Origin: Gluconobacter kanchanaburiensis NBRC 103587
GTDB taxonomy: Bacteria > Pseudomonadota > Alphaproteobacteria > Acetobacterales > Acetobacteraceae
DNA length: 64,000 bases
Direction: 5' to 3'
Assembly: GCF_007988905.1 (NCBI RefSeq)
Contig: NZ_BJVA01000004.1
Location: 1 to 64,000 of the forward strand
Part shown: positions 26,832 to 36,772 of the stretch, piece by piece
Layout of the letters: each line of letters opens with the position of its first letter
Position numbering within the stretch: the stretch's first letter is position 1
The notes under the pieces: generated by a model
Told to the model about the DNA's origin: nothing
Databases searched by the model: none
What the model saw: only the letters and a program-made list of their open reading frames with translations
Translations under genes and position numbers: made by a program

Positions 26832-28120
26832 GCCATTCCACGGACGGGGGGCGCGTGCCTCCGACAGATCATCCGTCCCAGAAGCGCTCGGGGGCACGAG
26901 GGCGGATCATCCTGCTGGTCGTGGTTGTGCTGGCCATTGCGCTGGCGGCCTGGGGCATCGTGCAGCGGGGGGCGCATTATCACTCCCTGGCGGGCGTGAC
27001 AGAAGAAGCAGCAATTCCGCCCGTCACTCTCATAAAACCGCAGCCCGGTCCCGCAACACGACAGGTGGACCTGCCGGCCAATCTTGCCGCGTGGTATGAA
27101 GCGCCGATCTATGCGCAGGTCTCAGGCTATGTGAAGATGTGGTACAAGGACTACGGTGCGCATGTGAAGCGCGGCGATGTTCTGGCTGAAATCAGTACGC
27201 CGAGCATTGATGCGCAGTTCGAGGCTGCCAAGGCGCACTACAATGTTATTCTCGCGCGCTACAATCTGGCTGTCATCACGACCCAGCGCTGGACGGCCCT
27301 GAAGGGCACACAGGCGGTCTCACGTCAGGAAGTGGACGTGCAAGCTGCGAATGCCGCTGCACAGAAAGCCGAGCTGGAAGCAGCCCGCCACGACGTCGAC
27401 CGGTTTCAGGCTCTCGAGGATTTCAAGAAGATCGTGGCGCCTTTTGATGGCATCGTGACATCCCGTCTGGTTAATGTAGGAGACTATGTGAACGCGGGAG
27501 GAGGCAATCTCAATTCGCGCGGGACTGCGTCCGAACTCTTTTCTGTCGCCGACGTGCATAGAATGCGCGTGTTCGTATCGGTGCCGCAGGATTTCGCGAG
27601 CGTCATTTCTCCCAAAATCGAAGCGGAACTGACCGTTCCGCAATATCCGGGTAGCCGGTTCCGGGCGACCTTCCTTGCGACGGCAAACGCTTTCAACGCA
27701 TCTACCCGCACGGTTACGACCGAATTGACGCTGGATAACAGCAACAATCTTCTTTGGCCAAATTCCTATGCCACAGCCCATATTTCAGCACCTGGGAATC
27801 CGGATATCCTGATCTTGCCGGAAGGGGCGATTATCTTCCGGGCAGAGGGGACACAGGTTGCCAAGGTCATCAACAATCATGCTCATTTGGTCAATGTGAA
27901 GGTGGGCATCAATTTCGGGACGACAGTTCAGATCCTCAGCGGTATTACAAAAGACGACCGTGTTGTTGCTAACCCGACGGCTGATCTGCTGGATGGAGAT
28001 GAGGTCAGGATTGTCCCGACCACGCCGGGATACAATACGCCAAGCAAGGCGCAGCAGGATGCGGGCCAGCAGCCTGCCCATCTGCACGACGCAACCCCCG
28101 AGGAGGCCGGATCTCACTGA
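26828..28120 (+). CDS. RND efflux periplasmic adaptor
   Basis: 430-aa HlyD/AcrA-type membrane-fusion protein. It has a single N-terminal membrane anchor (about residues 25-46), a lipoyl/barrel-sandwich domain (YAQVSGYVKMWYKDYGAHVK ... GDVLAEI), a helical hairpin (about 125-190), and a beta-barrel and membrane-proximal domain. The start is a GTG at 26828 forming a GTGA overlap with the permease stop. It bridges the permease and the NodT-type outer membrane factor encoded next. Confidence 0.9.
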   Translation: MSHSTDGGRVPPTDHPSQKRSGARGRIILLVVVVLAIALAAWGIVQRGAHYHSLAGVTEEAAIPPVTLIKPQPGPATRQVDLPANLAAWYEAPIYAQVSGYVKMWYKDYGAHVKRGDVLAEISTPSIDAQFEAAKAHYNVILARYNLAVITTQRWTALKGTQAVSRQEVDVQAANAAAQKAELEAARHDVDRFQALEDFKKIVAPFDGIVTSRLVNVGDYVNAGGGNLNSRGTASELFSVADVHRMRVFVSVPQDFASVISPKIEAELTVPQYPGSRFRATFLATANAFNASTRTVTTELTLDNSNNLLWPNSYATAHISAPGNPDILILPEGAIIFRAEGTQVAKVINNHAHLVNVKVGINFGTTVQILSGITKDDRVVANPTADLLDGDEVRIVPTTPGYNTPSKAQQDAGQQPAHLHDATPEEAGSH

Positions 28121-29775
28121 TGAAACCGGAAAGTTCCCCGTCATCCCCGACTGTTTCGCCTCCCTCCGCACGCAGGCGGGGCCGCTGGCGGATGACCACG
28201 GCGCTCGCGGGCGTTTTATCGATTGGACTGGCTTCTTGCGATCTGGCTCCTAATTACCATCCCCAGAAATTTCTCTATCCCGAGGGATGGGAAGGGAAGG
28301 GCCCCATGGTCAATGCCAGTCCTGCAGATGGGGCGGTTCGCAGCGACTGGTGGACGATGTTCAGCGACCCTGTCCTGAACGGGCTGGAACAGCGCATGCT
28401 GACTGCGAATCCGGATCTACAGGCTGCAGCCGAGGCCTTCACGCAGGCCCGTGACGTGGCCCGTGAAACCGAAAGTCGGCTGTACCCGCAGGTGACTGGC
28501 GCAGCCCATATGAGTGACAACAAGGGCTCGATTGGTCGCCTATATAACAATCCGGCGCGAAGCAGTAGTCTCGTTTATGAGTCCAATCAGGCCTATAGCG
28601 GTGCCGCGACCTGGGAGCCGGATTTCTGGGATTCTATCCGCAACACCACCCGGATGCAGAAAAACCTCGCTCAGGCTTCGGCGGCAGAATATGCCGTGGC
28701 GCGGCTGGGGCTCGAGGCCGAACTGGCATCCGATTATATCGCTCTGCGCGGCTTGGATGCACAGAATGCCGTGTATGATGATTCCATCCGCTATTTCCGG
28801 GCGGCAGTCGAGATTACCGAGCTGCGTCAGGCTGGATCGATCGGCGCCGGGCTGGACGTCTCTCGTGCGGAAACGCAGCTTTATTCGGCACAAGCGGGCA
28901 AGAGCAATCTGATTGCCCGTCGTGACGTCATGGAACATGCGATCGCGGTTCTGCTTAATACGGCTCCCGCGAGCTTTCACATTGCGCCTGTCAAAGACGT
29001 AAAAATGCACTTCGGGGTCGTGAAAATCGACGCAGGGCTGCCCTCCGTGTTGCTCGAAAGGCGGCCTGACATAGCGAGCTCCGAGCGCCAGATGGCCGCT
29101 GCTGCACGCGCGATCGGCGTATCACGTGCCGCATTCTATCCTCATATCACTTTCAGTGCGCAGGGTGGTTTCGAGGACGGCGGTTTCGATCTTGCCAGTA
29201 TTTCCCGCGCTTTCTGGAAAATCGCTGTGCAGGCTGTCGAACCTGCTTTCACCGGAGGCCTGAGGCGTGCAGCCTTGCAGCGCTCCTGGTCGCAGTATCG
29301 GGAGATGGTGGATAATTACAGATCCGTGGTCCTCTCGGCATTTCAGGATGTCGAAGACGGTCTGACACAGACCCGCCAGTTCAAGATTGCTCAGGACCAG
29401 CAGCAGAAAGCTGTCGAGGCGGCACTCCGGACCCAGAGCATGACGATGGCGCTTTATACTGGCGGACTGTCGAACTATCTCGACGCTCTTGTGGCTCAGC
29501 AGGATGCCCTTCAGGCAAGACTGTCAGAAGTGGAAGTCCAAACGGCGCAGGTTCAGTCCTCCGTTCGGCTGGTCCGTGCGCTGGGCGGCGGCTGGAGCAC
29601 GGCGGATCTGCCCGGTATCAAACAGATCGATCCTTTTGGACCCCTGCAATACAGAGATCTCAGAACGCCCAAGTCAGTCAGCGGAATCGATAGCCATATT
29701 TCTACCCTTGATAATGATCTGCGAGGCAATCAGGCGTCAGTATCAGGGGTAAAAGGCTTGACGGGTCGTCCCTGA
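28120..29775 (+). CDS. NodT-family outer membrane efflux lipoprotein
   Basis: 551-aa TolC/OprM-like channel. The signal peptide ends at a lipobox (LASC), followed by the APNYHP motif typical of NodT-family factors; two OEP repeats each with long helices follow (SDWWTMFSDPVLNGL ... ; RRPDIASSERQMAAA). The ATG overlaps the adaptor stop by 1 bp (TGATG). It completes the tripartite pump. Its 3' end lies only 99 bp before rplK, with no clear terminator between. Confidence 0.9.
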   Translation: MKPESSPSSPTVSPPSARRRGRWRMTTALAGVLSIGLASCDLAPNYHPQKFLYPEGWEGKGPMVNASPADGAVRSDWWTMFSDPVLNGLEQRMLTANPDLQAAAEAFTQARDVARETESRLYPQVTGAAHMSDNKGSIGRLYNNPARSSSLVYESNQAYSGAATWEPDFWDSIRNTTRMQKNLAQASAAEYAVARLGLEAELASDYIALRGLDAQNAVYDDSIRYFRAAVEITELRQAGSIGAGLDVSRAETQLYSAQAGKSNLIARRDVMEHAIAVLLNTAPASFHIAPVKDVKMHFGVVKIDAGLPSVLLERRPDIASSERQMAAAARAIGVSRAAFYPHITFSAQGGFEDGGFDLASISRAFWKIAVQAVEPAFTGGLRRAALQRSWSQYREMVDNYRSVVLSAFQDVEDGLTQTRQFKIAQDQQQKAVEAALRTQSMTMALYTGGLSNYLDALVAQQDALQARLSEVEVQTAQVQSSVRLVRALGGGWSTADLPGIKQIDPFGPLQYRDLRTPKSVSGIDSHISTLDNDLRGNQASVSGVKGLTGRP

Positions 29776-29874
29776 CTGGTCTAGGGGTCCGCCTCACTTC
29801 GAACGCGGGAGGAGGCGGCATGGCCGACTCCGTTGAACCGCGGTTCGGGAACGACAAACAGGGGAGTCCCGGAT
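29776..29874 (+). promoter_or_regulatory. rplK leader, candidate L1-binding or promoter region
   Basis: 99 bp between the efflux operon and rplK. A CGCGGGAGGAGG element and a later CCGCG can pair around a loop, resembling the leader in front of alphaproteobacterial rplK where L1 autoregulation is expected. I see no convincing -35/-10 pair. Confidence 0.3.
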
Positions 29875-30309
29875 ATGGCCAAAAAAATCGTTGGCTACAT
29901 CAAGCTTCAGATCCCGGCTGGTAAAGCCAATCCTTCTCCGCCGGTTGGTCCGGCTCTGGGTCAGCGCGGCCTGAACATCATGCAGTTCTGCAAGGAGTTC
30001 AACGCCAAGACCCAGCAGCTCGAGCCCGGCATGCCGATCCCGGTGGTTATCACCGCCTATGCGGATCGCACCTTCTCCTTCGTGACGAAGACGCCGCCGA
30101 ACACGTACTTCCTGCTGAAGGCCGCCAAGATTTCCAAGGGTAGCCAGACGGTTGGCAAGTCCGCCGCAGTCGGTTCCGTGACGACGGCTCAGCTGCGCGA
30201 AATCGCTGCCGAGAAGTTCAAGGACATGAATGCCAACGACATTGATGGCGCCGTGCGTATGCTCGCAGGTTCCGCCAAGTCGATGGGCCTGAACGTGGTG
30301 GAGGGCTGA
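29875..30309 (+). CDS. rplK: 50S ribosomal protein L11
   Basis: 144-aa L11 that binds 23S rRNA at the GTPase-associated centre and stimulates factor-dependent GTP hydrolysis and RelA. The typical N-terminus [20 protein letters not shown] with the proline-rich PPVGPALGQ segment and the C-terminal rRNA-binding domain are intact. The ATG at 29875 follows GGGGAG. An upstream in-frame ATG at 29833 lacks family sequence. Normally secE-nusG lies just upstream; here it does not. Confidence 0.98.
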   Translation: MAKKIVGYIKLQIPAGKANPSPPVGPALGQRGLNIMQFCKEFNAKTQQLEPGMPIPVVITAYADRTFSFVTKTPPNTYFLLKAAKISKGSQTVGKSAAVGSVTTAQLREIAAEKFKDMNANDIDGAVRMLAGSAKSMGLNVVEG

Positions 30310-30313
30310 TCCC

Positions 30314-31006
30314 ATGGCCAAGAACAAGCGTCTGAACGCCGCGCAGGCAACTGTCGAGCGTAACAAGCCGTACGGTCTGGCCGAGGCTGTGGCTCTGGTG
30401 AAGAGCAACGCCAAGGCAAAGTTCGACGAGACGATCGAAATCTCGCTGAACCTCGGCATCGACCCGCGTCACGCTGACCAGATGGTCCGTGGTCTGATCT
30501 CTCTGCCGAACGGCACGGGCAAGACCCTGCGCGTCGGCGTATTCGCCCGTGGCCCGAAGGCTGAAGAAGCCCTTGCCGCCGGTGCGGAAGTCGTTGGTGC
30601 GGAAGATCTGGCTGAAAAGATCCAGGCTGGCGAAATCGAATTCGACCGCTGCATCGCAACGCCGGACATGATGGCTCTCGTGGGTCGTCTGGGTAAGATC
30701 CTCGGACCGCGTGGTCTGATGCCTAACCCGCGTCTCGGCACGGTGACCATGGACGTCAAGGGTGCCATCACAGCAGCCAAGTCCGGTCAGGTTGAGTATC
30801 GTGCCGAGAAGGCCGGTATCATCCATGCGGGTGTTGGCAAGGCGTCTTTCGAGGCAGCCAAGCTGGTTGAGAACATCAACGCTCTGGTCGATGCCGTTCA
30901 GAAGGCTCGTCCGACGGGTGCCAAGGGAACATATCTGAAGAAGGCAGCTCTGTCTTCCACGATGGGTCCGGGCGTCCGCGTTGAAGTTTCGAGCTTCGAA
31001 GCCTGA
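30314..31006 (+). CDS. rplA: 50S ribosomal protein L1
   Basis: 230-aa L1, which forms the mobile stalk at the ribosomal E site and, in bacteria generally, represses translation of its own L11-L1 mRNA. Recognised by [19 protein letters not shown]-like strand ([19 protein letters not shown]), the [15 protein letters not shown]-like motif ([13 protein letters not shown]) and the C-terminal MGPGVRVE. It begins 4 bp after rplK and is followed by a perfect hairpin. Confidence 0.98.
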   Translation: MAKNKRLNAAQATVERNKPYGLAEAVALVKSNAKAKFDETIEISLNLGIDPRHADQMVRGLISLPNGTGKTLRVGVFARGPKAEEALAAGAEVVGAEDLAEKIQAGEIEFDRCIATPDMMALVGRLGKILGPRGLMPNPRLGTVTMDVKGAITAAKSGQVEYRAEKAGIIHAGVGKASFEAAKLVENINALVDAVQKARPTGAKGTYLKKAALSSTMGPGVRVEVSSFEA

Positions 31007-31311
31007 TTGACAGGAGGTCTCCCTTCTGGGAAGACCTCCGCGAAATGACGTTGCACTTTCGGGTGTGATGGCTGAGGGGTGATCTGCTTGCAGGTCGCTT
31101 CCAAACCTGTCCAAGACCGCACGTGGACCTTCGGGTCCTTAAGGATTTTTCGGGATCGCGGGCGTCAGACGGGGCGACAGTATTTTAGTGGCTCTGCTGC
31201 GATGTGCTGGGTTCGCTCACTTCTGTGGACAGGCGAGCGGAGAAAGTTCGAAAGAGCTAACTCCATGGGTAACCTGGTCCGGCGCAAGTCGGACTGACGA
31301 GGAGACAGGTT
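31007..31311 (+). promoter_or_regulatory. rplA-rplJ intergenic region and probable L10 leader
   Basis: 305 bp with no gene. A strong hairpin GGAGGTCTCCC (31013-31023) with GGGAAGACCTCC (31028-31039) starts 7 bp after rplA and could end or process the rplKA message, though it lacks a T-run. The rest, from about 31135 to the rplJ start, is the expected site of the L10 leader, where L10(L12) binds to control rplJL-rpoBC. I infer this from position; the exact fold needs a covariance model. Confidence 0.5.
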
Positions 31312-31836
31312 TTGGACCGTACGGAAAAACGGGCCTTTGTTGAGTTCCTCGCCGATGTGTTTGGCAGCACGTCCATGGTTGTCGTCACCCAAAACAAGGG
31401 TCTGACGGTTGCCGATGTGACGGAACTGCGTCGACGCATTCGTGCGGCAGGAGCGACATACAAGGTTGCGAAGAACCGGCTGGCCAGCCGCGCTCTGGAT
31501 GGGACCCAATTCGACGGCATCGCGCCGCTGCTCAAGGGGCCAACCGCGCTTGCGTGGTCCGAGGACCCGGCATCGGTGGCGAAGGTGATCGTCGAGTTCG
31601 CCAAGACGAATGACAAACTGGTGGTGCTTGGTGGCGCCCTGGGTTCCCAGACGCTTGGCGTCGACGGAGTCAAGGCCCTCGCCGAGCTGCCGTCGCTGGA
31701 CGAGCTGCGTGCGAAGCTGGTGGGTATGATCAATACCCCCGCAACGCGTATCGCAGGCGTTGTCCAGGCGCCGGCTGGCCAGCTTGCTCGCGTTCTTGGT
31801 GCCTATGCCAAGGCCGGCGAAGCAGAAGCCGCCTGA
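31312..31836 (+). CDS. rplJ: 50S ribosomal protein L10
   Basis: 174-aa L10, the base of the L7/L12 stalk. Sequence features are the N-terminal rRNA-binding domain ([33 protein letters not shown]) and the C-terminal helix that carries L12 dimers. The start is a TTG at 31312 with AGGAG about 9 nt upstream; a start at the first internal methionine would remove the conserved N-terminus. Rare start codons are plausible for a gene under tight translational control. Confidence 0.95.
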   Translation: MDRTEKRAFVEFLADVFGSTSMVVVTQNKGLTVADVTELRRRIRAAGATYKVAKNRLASRALDGTQFDGIAPLLKGPTALAWSEDPASVAKVIVEFAKTNDKLVVLGGALGSQTLGVDGVKALAELPSLDELRAKLVGMINTPATRIAGVVQAPAGQLARVLGAYAKAGEAEAA

Positions 31837-31903
31837 GAATGATGGTCTGCGCTGCGGCGTAGGCCGGAACCTGATCAACAGTACATCTATTTAGGATAAG
31901 ACC

Positions 31904-32278
31904 ATGGCCGATCTGGCAAAGATTGTTGAAGAGCTTTCCGCTCTGACCGTTCTGGAAGCTGCAGAACTCTCCAAGATGCTCGAAGAGAAGTGGGGCGTTT
32001 CCGCTGCTGCTCCAGTTGCAGTTGCTGCTGCTGCCGGTGGCGCTGCTGCTGCACCTGCTGAAGAGCAGACCGAATTCACGGTTGTCCTGGCTGACGCCGG
32101 CGACAAGAAGATCAACGTGATTAAGGAAGTCCGTGGCATCACGGGCCTGGGTCTGAAGGAAGCCAAGGACCTGGTCGAAGGCGCACCGAAGACCGTCAAG
32201 GAAGGCGCGTCCAAGGACGAAGCTGCCAAGATCAAGAAGGCTCTTGAAGACGCCGGCGCCAAGGTCGAAGTTAAGTAA
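31904..32278 (+). CDS. rplL: 50S ribosomal protein L7/L12
   Basis: 124-aa stalk protein that recruits translation factors. The N-terminal dimerisation domain ([19 protein letters not shown]) is followed by an alanine-rich hinge (about residues 37-54) and the globular C-terminal domain ([21 protein letters not shown] ... [13 protein letters not shown]). It is followed by a 241-bp gap before rpoB with a long stem-loop. Confidence 0.98.
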   Translation: MADLAKIVEELSALTVLEAAELSKMLEEKWGVSAAAPVAVAAAAGGAAAAPAEEQTEFTVVLADAGDKKINVIKEVRGITGLGLKEAKDLVEGAPKTVKEGASKDEAAKIKKALEDAGAKVEVK

Positions 32279-32335
32279 TTTACTGACTTCAGGCTGCTTC
32301 GTTCGCGGAGAGGCCTCTGCCTGGCAGACAGATGG

Positions 32336-32361
32336 GGCGGGGATCGCATGCGGTTCCCGCC
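32336..32361 (+). terminator. rplL-rpoB intergenic stem-loop (attenuator or processing site)
   Basis: GGCGGGGATCGCA / TGCGGTTCCCGCC forms a 26-nt self-complementary element in which every position is Watson-Crick or G-U, allowing a small terminal loop. There is no T-run. Its place matches the partial attenuator and RNase III site known between rplL and rpoB in enterobacteria, so a similar role is inferred. Confidence 0.5.
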
Positions 32362-32519
32362 CGATTTGCCGTTGGAGCAGAACGGGCGTATAGTGCGCGG
32401 CTCGCCACGTACTGAAAATTTCATAATGGCCGGTCGTTCCGGTCGTCCGCAATGCTGGGGCTAGTTTCCCCAATGCCGTTTACGGGCGACTCGAAGGTCT
32501 GGTGCAGAGGGCAGAAGAG

Positions 32520-35500
32520 ATGAACGCGATCACCAAATCGTTCACGGGACGCAAAAGGATCCGCAAAAGTTTCGGGCGTATTCCCGAAATTGCGCCGATG
32601 CCCAATTTGATCGACGTGCAGCGCGCCTCCTATGAGGCATTCCTGCAGATGAACGTGAGTCCTGACAGTCGGCAGGATGCCGGGCTTCAGGAAGTTTTCC
32701 GTTCGGTTTTCCCGATCAACGATTTTGCGGGTCGCGGCCGTCTGGACTTCATGTCCTACGAATTCGAAGATCCGAAATATGATGTCGAAGAGTGCATTCA
32801 GCGCGGTCTGACCTATGCAGCGCCGCTGAAGGTTATTCTTCGTCTGACAACGTGGGACATCGACGAGGACACTGGTTCGCGTTCGATCCACGACATGAAG
32901 GAACAGCCGGTTTACATGGGCGACATGCCGCTCATGACTGATAACGGCACCTTCATCATCAACGGTACCGAGCGTGTCATCGTCTCGCAGATGCATCGTA
33001 GCCCGGGCGTGTTCTTTGATCACGACAAGGGCAAGACGCATTCTTCGGGCAAATATCTTTTTGCCGCCCGCGTCATTCCGTATCGTGGATCTTGGCTCGA
33101 CTTTGAGTTTGACGCCAAGGACCTGATTTATGTCCGCATCGACCGTAAGCGCAAGCTGCCGGTCACGACGCTCCTTTATGCGCTTGAAGGTGCCAACTAT
33201 CTCGCGCAGCGTGCTCAAAAAATTTCTGAAGGCGGCGACGTCGATAGCCTTGATGTTCGCGGTATGGATCAGGATGAAATCCTGTCCTACTTCTATCAGA
33301 CGGTTCCGTTCACCCGTCTGGGTGGCGAATGGGCCCGTCCGTTCGATCCCGATGCGTTCCGAGGCCTGAAGCTGCTCAGCCCGCTGGTCGATGCCGATAC
33401 GGGTGAGGTGGTTGCCGAAGCCGATGCGAAGCTGACCGCGCGCATGGTTCGCAAGATCGCTGAGAAGACTCGCGTCGTGCAGGTTGGTCGTCTCGATATC
33501 CTCGGTCGTTTCTTGGCCTATGATCTCGTCAACGAGAACACGGGTGAGATTTACGGCGAGGCGGGCGAGGAACTGACGGAAGATCGTCTCGCTGCTCTTG
33601 AGGAAATGGGCATCACGGAGCTTCCGCTGCTGTCCGTTGACGGTTCGCATGGCCCCTGGATCCGTAATACGCTGGCCGCCGACAAGAACAGCTGCCGCGA
33701 CGAAGCCCTGATCGATATCTATCGCATCATGCGTCCGGGTGAGCCGCCGACCAAGGAAACGGCGGAAGCCATGTTCCATGGTCTCTTCTTCGACCAGAGC
33801 CGTTACGACCTGTCGGCCGTCGGTCGTGTGAAGATGAATATGCGTCTTGATGTCGACGCACCGGACACCCTCCGTGTTCTGCGTAAAGAAGACATCCTGC
33901 GTACGATCAAGATAATGGTCGACCTCAAAGACGGGCGCGGTCAGATCGACGATATCGACAATCTCGGGAATCGTCGTGTCCGCTCTGTCGGCGAACTGAT
34001 GGAAAACCAGTATCGCGTTGGTCTGCTTCGTATGGAGCGTGCTATTCGTGAGCGTATGGGCTCGGTCGATATCGATACGGTCATGCCGCATGACCTGATC
34101 AACGCAAAGCCGGCTGCGGCTGCGGTGCGTGAGTTCTTCGGTTCCTCGCAGCTTAGCCAGTTCATGGATCAGACGAACCCGCTCTCCGAAGTGACACACA
34201 AGCGTCGTCTTTCGGCGCTTGGTCCAGGTGGTCTGACCCGCGAGCGGGCAGGCTTCGAGGTTCGTGACGTCCATCCGACGCATTACGGTCGTATCTGCCC
34301 GATCGAGACGCCGGAAGGCCCGAACATCGGTCTGATCAACTCGCTGTCGACTTATGCGAAGGTGAACAAGTACGGCTTCATTGAGACGCCGTATCGTCTG
34401 GTGGAAGAGGGCGTTCTTCAGGATGGCTGGAAATATCTTTCCGCCATGGAAGAAGAGAAGCTCGTTGTTGCTCAGGCTGATGCCAAGCAGGACGATGCAG
34501 GTCGATTGACGGATGAACTCGTTTCTGTTCGTCGTTCGGGCGATTTCCGCGTCGTGCCGCCTGAGCAGGTCACAGCCTGTGACGTTTCGCCAAAACAGCT
34601 TGTCTCCGTGGCTGCCGCGCTCATTCCGTTCCTTGAGAACGATGACGCCAATCGTGCACTGATGGGCGCGAACATGCAGCGTCAGGCTGTGCCGCTGGTG
34701 AAGGCTGATGCCCCGCTGGTCGGTACCGGCATGGAAGCCGCTGTTGCACATGACTCCGGTGCGACCATCGTGGCCAAGCGCCGCGGTGTGATCGACCAGA
34801 TCGACGGTGCACGTATCGTTGTTCGTGCCACGGACGAGGCTGGCGCTACACAGGGCGTGGATATCTATCGTCTGCGCAAGTACATGCGCTCCAACCAGTC
34901 CACCTGCATTAACCAGCGTCCACTGGTGAAGGTCGGTGACACTGTTCATGCGGGTGATATCATTGCGGATGGTCCGTCCACCGAGCTTGGTGAACTGGCT
35001 CTGGGTCGTAACGTGCTCGTCGCGTTCATGCCCTGGAATGGTTACAACTTCGAAGATTCGATTCTGATCTCCGAACGTATTGCACGTGACGATGTCTTCA
35101 CTTCGATCCATATCGAAGAATTCGAAGTCATGGCCCGTGATACGAAGCTGGGTCAGGAAGAAATCACGCGTGACATTCCAAATGTCGGCGAGGAAGCCCT
35201 GCGCAACCTCGACGAAGCCGGCATTGTGTATGTTGGTGCGGAAGTGAACCCGGGTGACATTCTCGTTGGTAAGGTGACGCCGAAGGGTGAAAGCCCGATG
35301 ACGCCGGAAGAAAAGCTTCTGCGCGCCATCTTTGGTGAAAAGGCTTCCGACGTCCGTGATACGTCCCTGAAGCTGCCACCCGGCACGACTGGCACGATTG
35401 TCGACGTTCGCGTCTTCTCCCGCCGTGGCGTGGACAAGGACGAGCGCGCCATGGCGATCGAGCGCGCCGAGATCGAGCGCCTCACCAAGGATCGCGATGA

Positions 35501-36692
35501 CGAGCGCGGTATTCAGGAGCGCAGCTTCTATAACCGTCTCCGTGAACGTCTGGTGGGCCAGACGGCCGGCGCAGGTTTCAAGGGCCTCCGTTCGGGTACG
35601 CCGATCACGGAAGAGGTCCTGGACGAGCATCACCGCGCGACCTGGGCCAGCATTACGGTCACGTCCGACGACGTCATGGCGGAGCTCGAAAAGCTTCGTG
35701 GTGAGTTCAAGGAAGCGACCCGCCGGATTGATGCGCGCTTCGATAGCAAGGTCGAGAAGCTTCAGCGCGGTGACGAACTGCCACCTGGCGTGATGAAGAT
35801 GGTCAAGGTCTTTGTTGCCGTGAAGCGTAAGCTTCAGCCCGGTGACAAGATGGCCGGTCGTCACGGTAACAAGGGTGTTGTTTCCCGCGTTGTTCCCGTT
35901 GAGGACATGCCGTTCCTTGAGAACGGTCAGGCTGTCGATATCGTTCTGAACCCGCTGGGTGTGCCGTCGCGCATGAACATCGGTCAGATTCTCGAGACCC
36001 ATCTGGGCTGGGCCTGTGCGAATATCGGCGCAAGCATTGGCGAGATGGTGGACGAGTATCAGCGGACGGGTGAGCGCAAGCAGGAACTGCTGGATCGTCT
36101 GCATGACGTCTATGGAGACGTGGTCTTCAATGACGACATCGCGACGCTGCCGAATGAGCAGCTGATCGAGCTTGCGAACAACCTTCGCAAGGGTCTGCCG
36201 ATTGCAACGCCGGTGTTCGATGGTGCTTCCATTCCCGACATCGAAGAGATGCTCGAGAAGGCTGGCGTGAACAAGTCCGGCCAGTCGCAGTTGATTGACG
36301 GTCGTACAGGTGAACTGTTCGAGCGTAAGACAACGGTCGGCTACATCTACATGCTGAAGCTGCATCACCTTGTTGACGACAAGATCCATGCCCGTTCGAT
36401 CGGTCCTTACTCGCTCGTCACGCAGCAGCCGCTGGGTGGTAAGGCGCAGTTCGGTGGTCAGCGCTTTGGTGAAATGGAAGTGTGGGCCCTGGAAGCATAT
36501 GGTGCAGCCTACACGCTGCAGGAAATGCTGACGGTGAAGTCGGATGACGTGTCTGGCCGTACCAAGGTCTATGAGGCAATCGTTCGCGAACAGGACGATT
36601 TCGAAGCCGGCATTCCGGAAAGCTTCAACGTTCTGATCAAGGAACTGAAGTCGCTCGGCCTGAATGTCGAACTCGAGCAGAGCGGGCTTTAA
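32520..36692 (+). CDS. rpoB: RNA polymerase beta subunit
   Basis: 1390-aa beta subunit of RNA polymerase. All major blocks are present, including the rifampicin-pocket region [20 protein letters not shown] and [11 protein letters not shown], of the usual sensitive type for alphaproteobacteria, [17 protein letters not shown], and the C-terminal [20 protein letters not shown] clamp. The ATG at 32520 is preferred to GTG 32502 because it begins the conserved [10 protein letters not shown] and has AGAAGAG upstream. An open frame of over 1300 codons on the opposite strand is a codon-bias shadow. Confidence 0.99.
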   Translation: MNAITKSFTGRKRIRKSFGRIPEIAPMPNLIDVQRASYEAFLQMNVSPDSRQDAGLQEVFRSVFPINDFAGRGRLDFMSYEFEDPKYDVEECIQRGLTYAAPLKVILRLTTWDIDEDTGSRSIHDMKEQPVYMGDMPLMTDNGTFIINGTERVIVSQMHRSPGVFFDHDKGKTHSSGKYLFAARVIPYRGSWLDFEFDAKDLIYVRIDRKRKLPVTTLLYALEGANYLAQRAQKISEGGDVDSLDVRGMDQDEILSYFYQTVPFTRLGGEWARPFDPDAFRGLKLLSPLVDADTGEVVAEADAKLTARMVRKIAEKTRVVQVGRLDILGRFLAYDLVNENTGEIYGEAGEELTEDRLAALEEMGITELPLLSVDGSHGPWIRNTLAADKNSCRDEALIDIYRIMRPGEPPTKETAEAMFHGLFFDQSRYDLSAVGRVKMNMRLDVDAPDTLRVLRKEDILRTIKIMVDLKDGRGQIDDIDNLGNRRVRSVGELMENQYRVGLLRMERAIRERMGSVDIDTVMPHDLINAKPAAAAVREFFGSSQLSQFMDQTNPLSEVTHKRRLSALGPGGLTRERAGFEVRDVHPTHYGRICPIETPEGPNIGLINSLSTYAKVNKYGFIETPYRLVEEGVLQDGWKYLSAMEEEKLVVAQADAKQDDAGRLTDELVSVRRSGDFRVVPPEQVTACDVSPKQLVSVAAALIPFLENDDANRALMGANMQRQAVPLVKADAPLVGTGMEAAVAHDSGATIVAKRRGVIDQIDGARIVVRATDEAGATQGVDIYRLRKYMRSNQSTCINQRPLVKVGDTVHAGDIIADGPSTELGELALGRNVLVAFMPWNGYNFEDSILISERIARDDVFTSIHIEEFEVMARDTKLGQEEITRDIPNVGEEALRNLDEAGIVYVGAEVNPGDILVGKVTPKGESPMTPEEKLLRAIFGEKASDVRDTSLKLPPGTTGTIVDVRVFSRRGVDKDERAMAIERAEIERLTKDRDDERGIQERSFYNRLRERLVGQTAGAGFKGLRSGTPITEEVLDEHHRATWASITVTSDDVMAELEKLRGEFKEATRRIDARFDSKVEKLQRGDELPPGVMKMVKVFVAVKRKLQPGDKMAGRHGNKGVVSRVVPVEDMPFLENGQAVDIVLNPLGVPSRMNIGQILETHLGWACANIGASIGEMVDEYQRTGERKQELLDRLHDVYGDVVFNDDIATLPNEQLIELANNLRKGLPIATPVFDGASIPDIEEMLEKAGVNKSGQSQLIDGRTGELFERKTTVGYIYMLKLHHLVDDKIHARSIGPYSLVTQQPLGGKAQFGGQRFGEMEVWALEAYGAAYTLQEMLTVKSDDVSGRTKVYEAIVREQDDFEAGIPESFNVLIKELKSLGLNVELEQSGL

Positions 36693-36772
36693 TTGCCCGC
36701 TCCCTCCTCCTCGCTACGGTTCATTTTTAAGGTGTCCGCGGTGCGCCGCGGAACACATTGGGGTTTCGGCGC

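Noticed and set aside
34130-34340. Rifampicin-resistance substitutions in rpoB
   Set aside because: The pocket region reads as wild type. Thr in DQTNPLSE, where E. coli has Asn, appears to be usual in alphaproteobacteria.
32421-36389. 1322-codon open frame antisense to rpoB
   Set aside because: It mirrors rpoB exactly, has no ribosome binding site and no recognisable protein features. Strong GC3 codon bias in rpoB removes stop codons from the opposite strand.
36693-36772. Possible gene or promoter between rpoB and rpoC
   Set aside because: Only 80 bp with no promoter-like pair; it is an ordinary intercistronic spacer.
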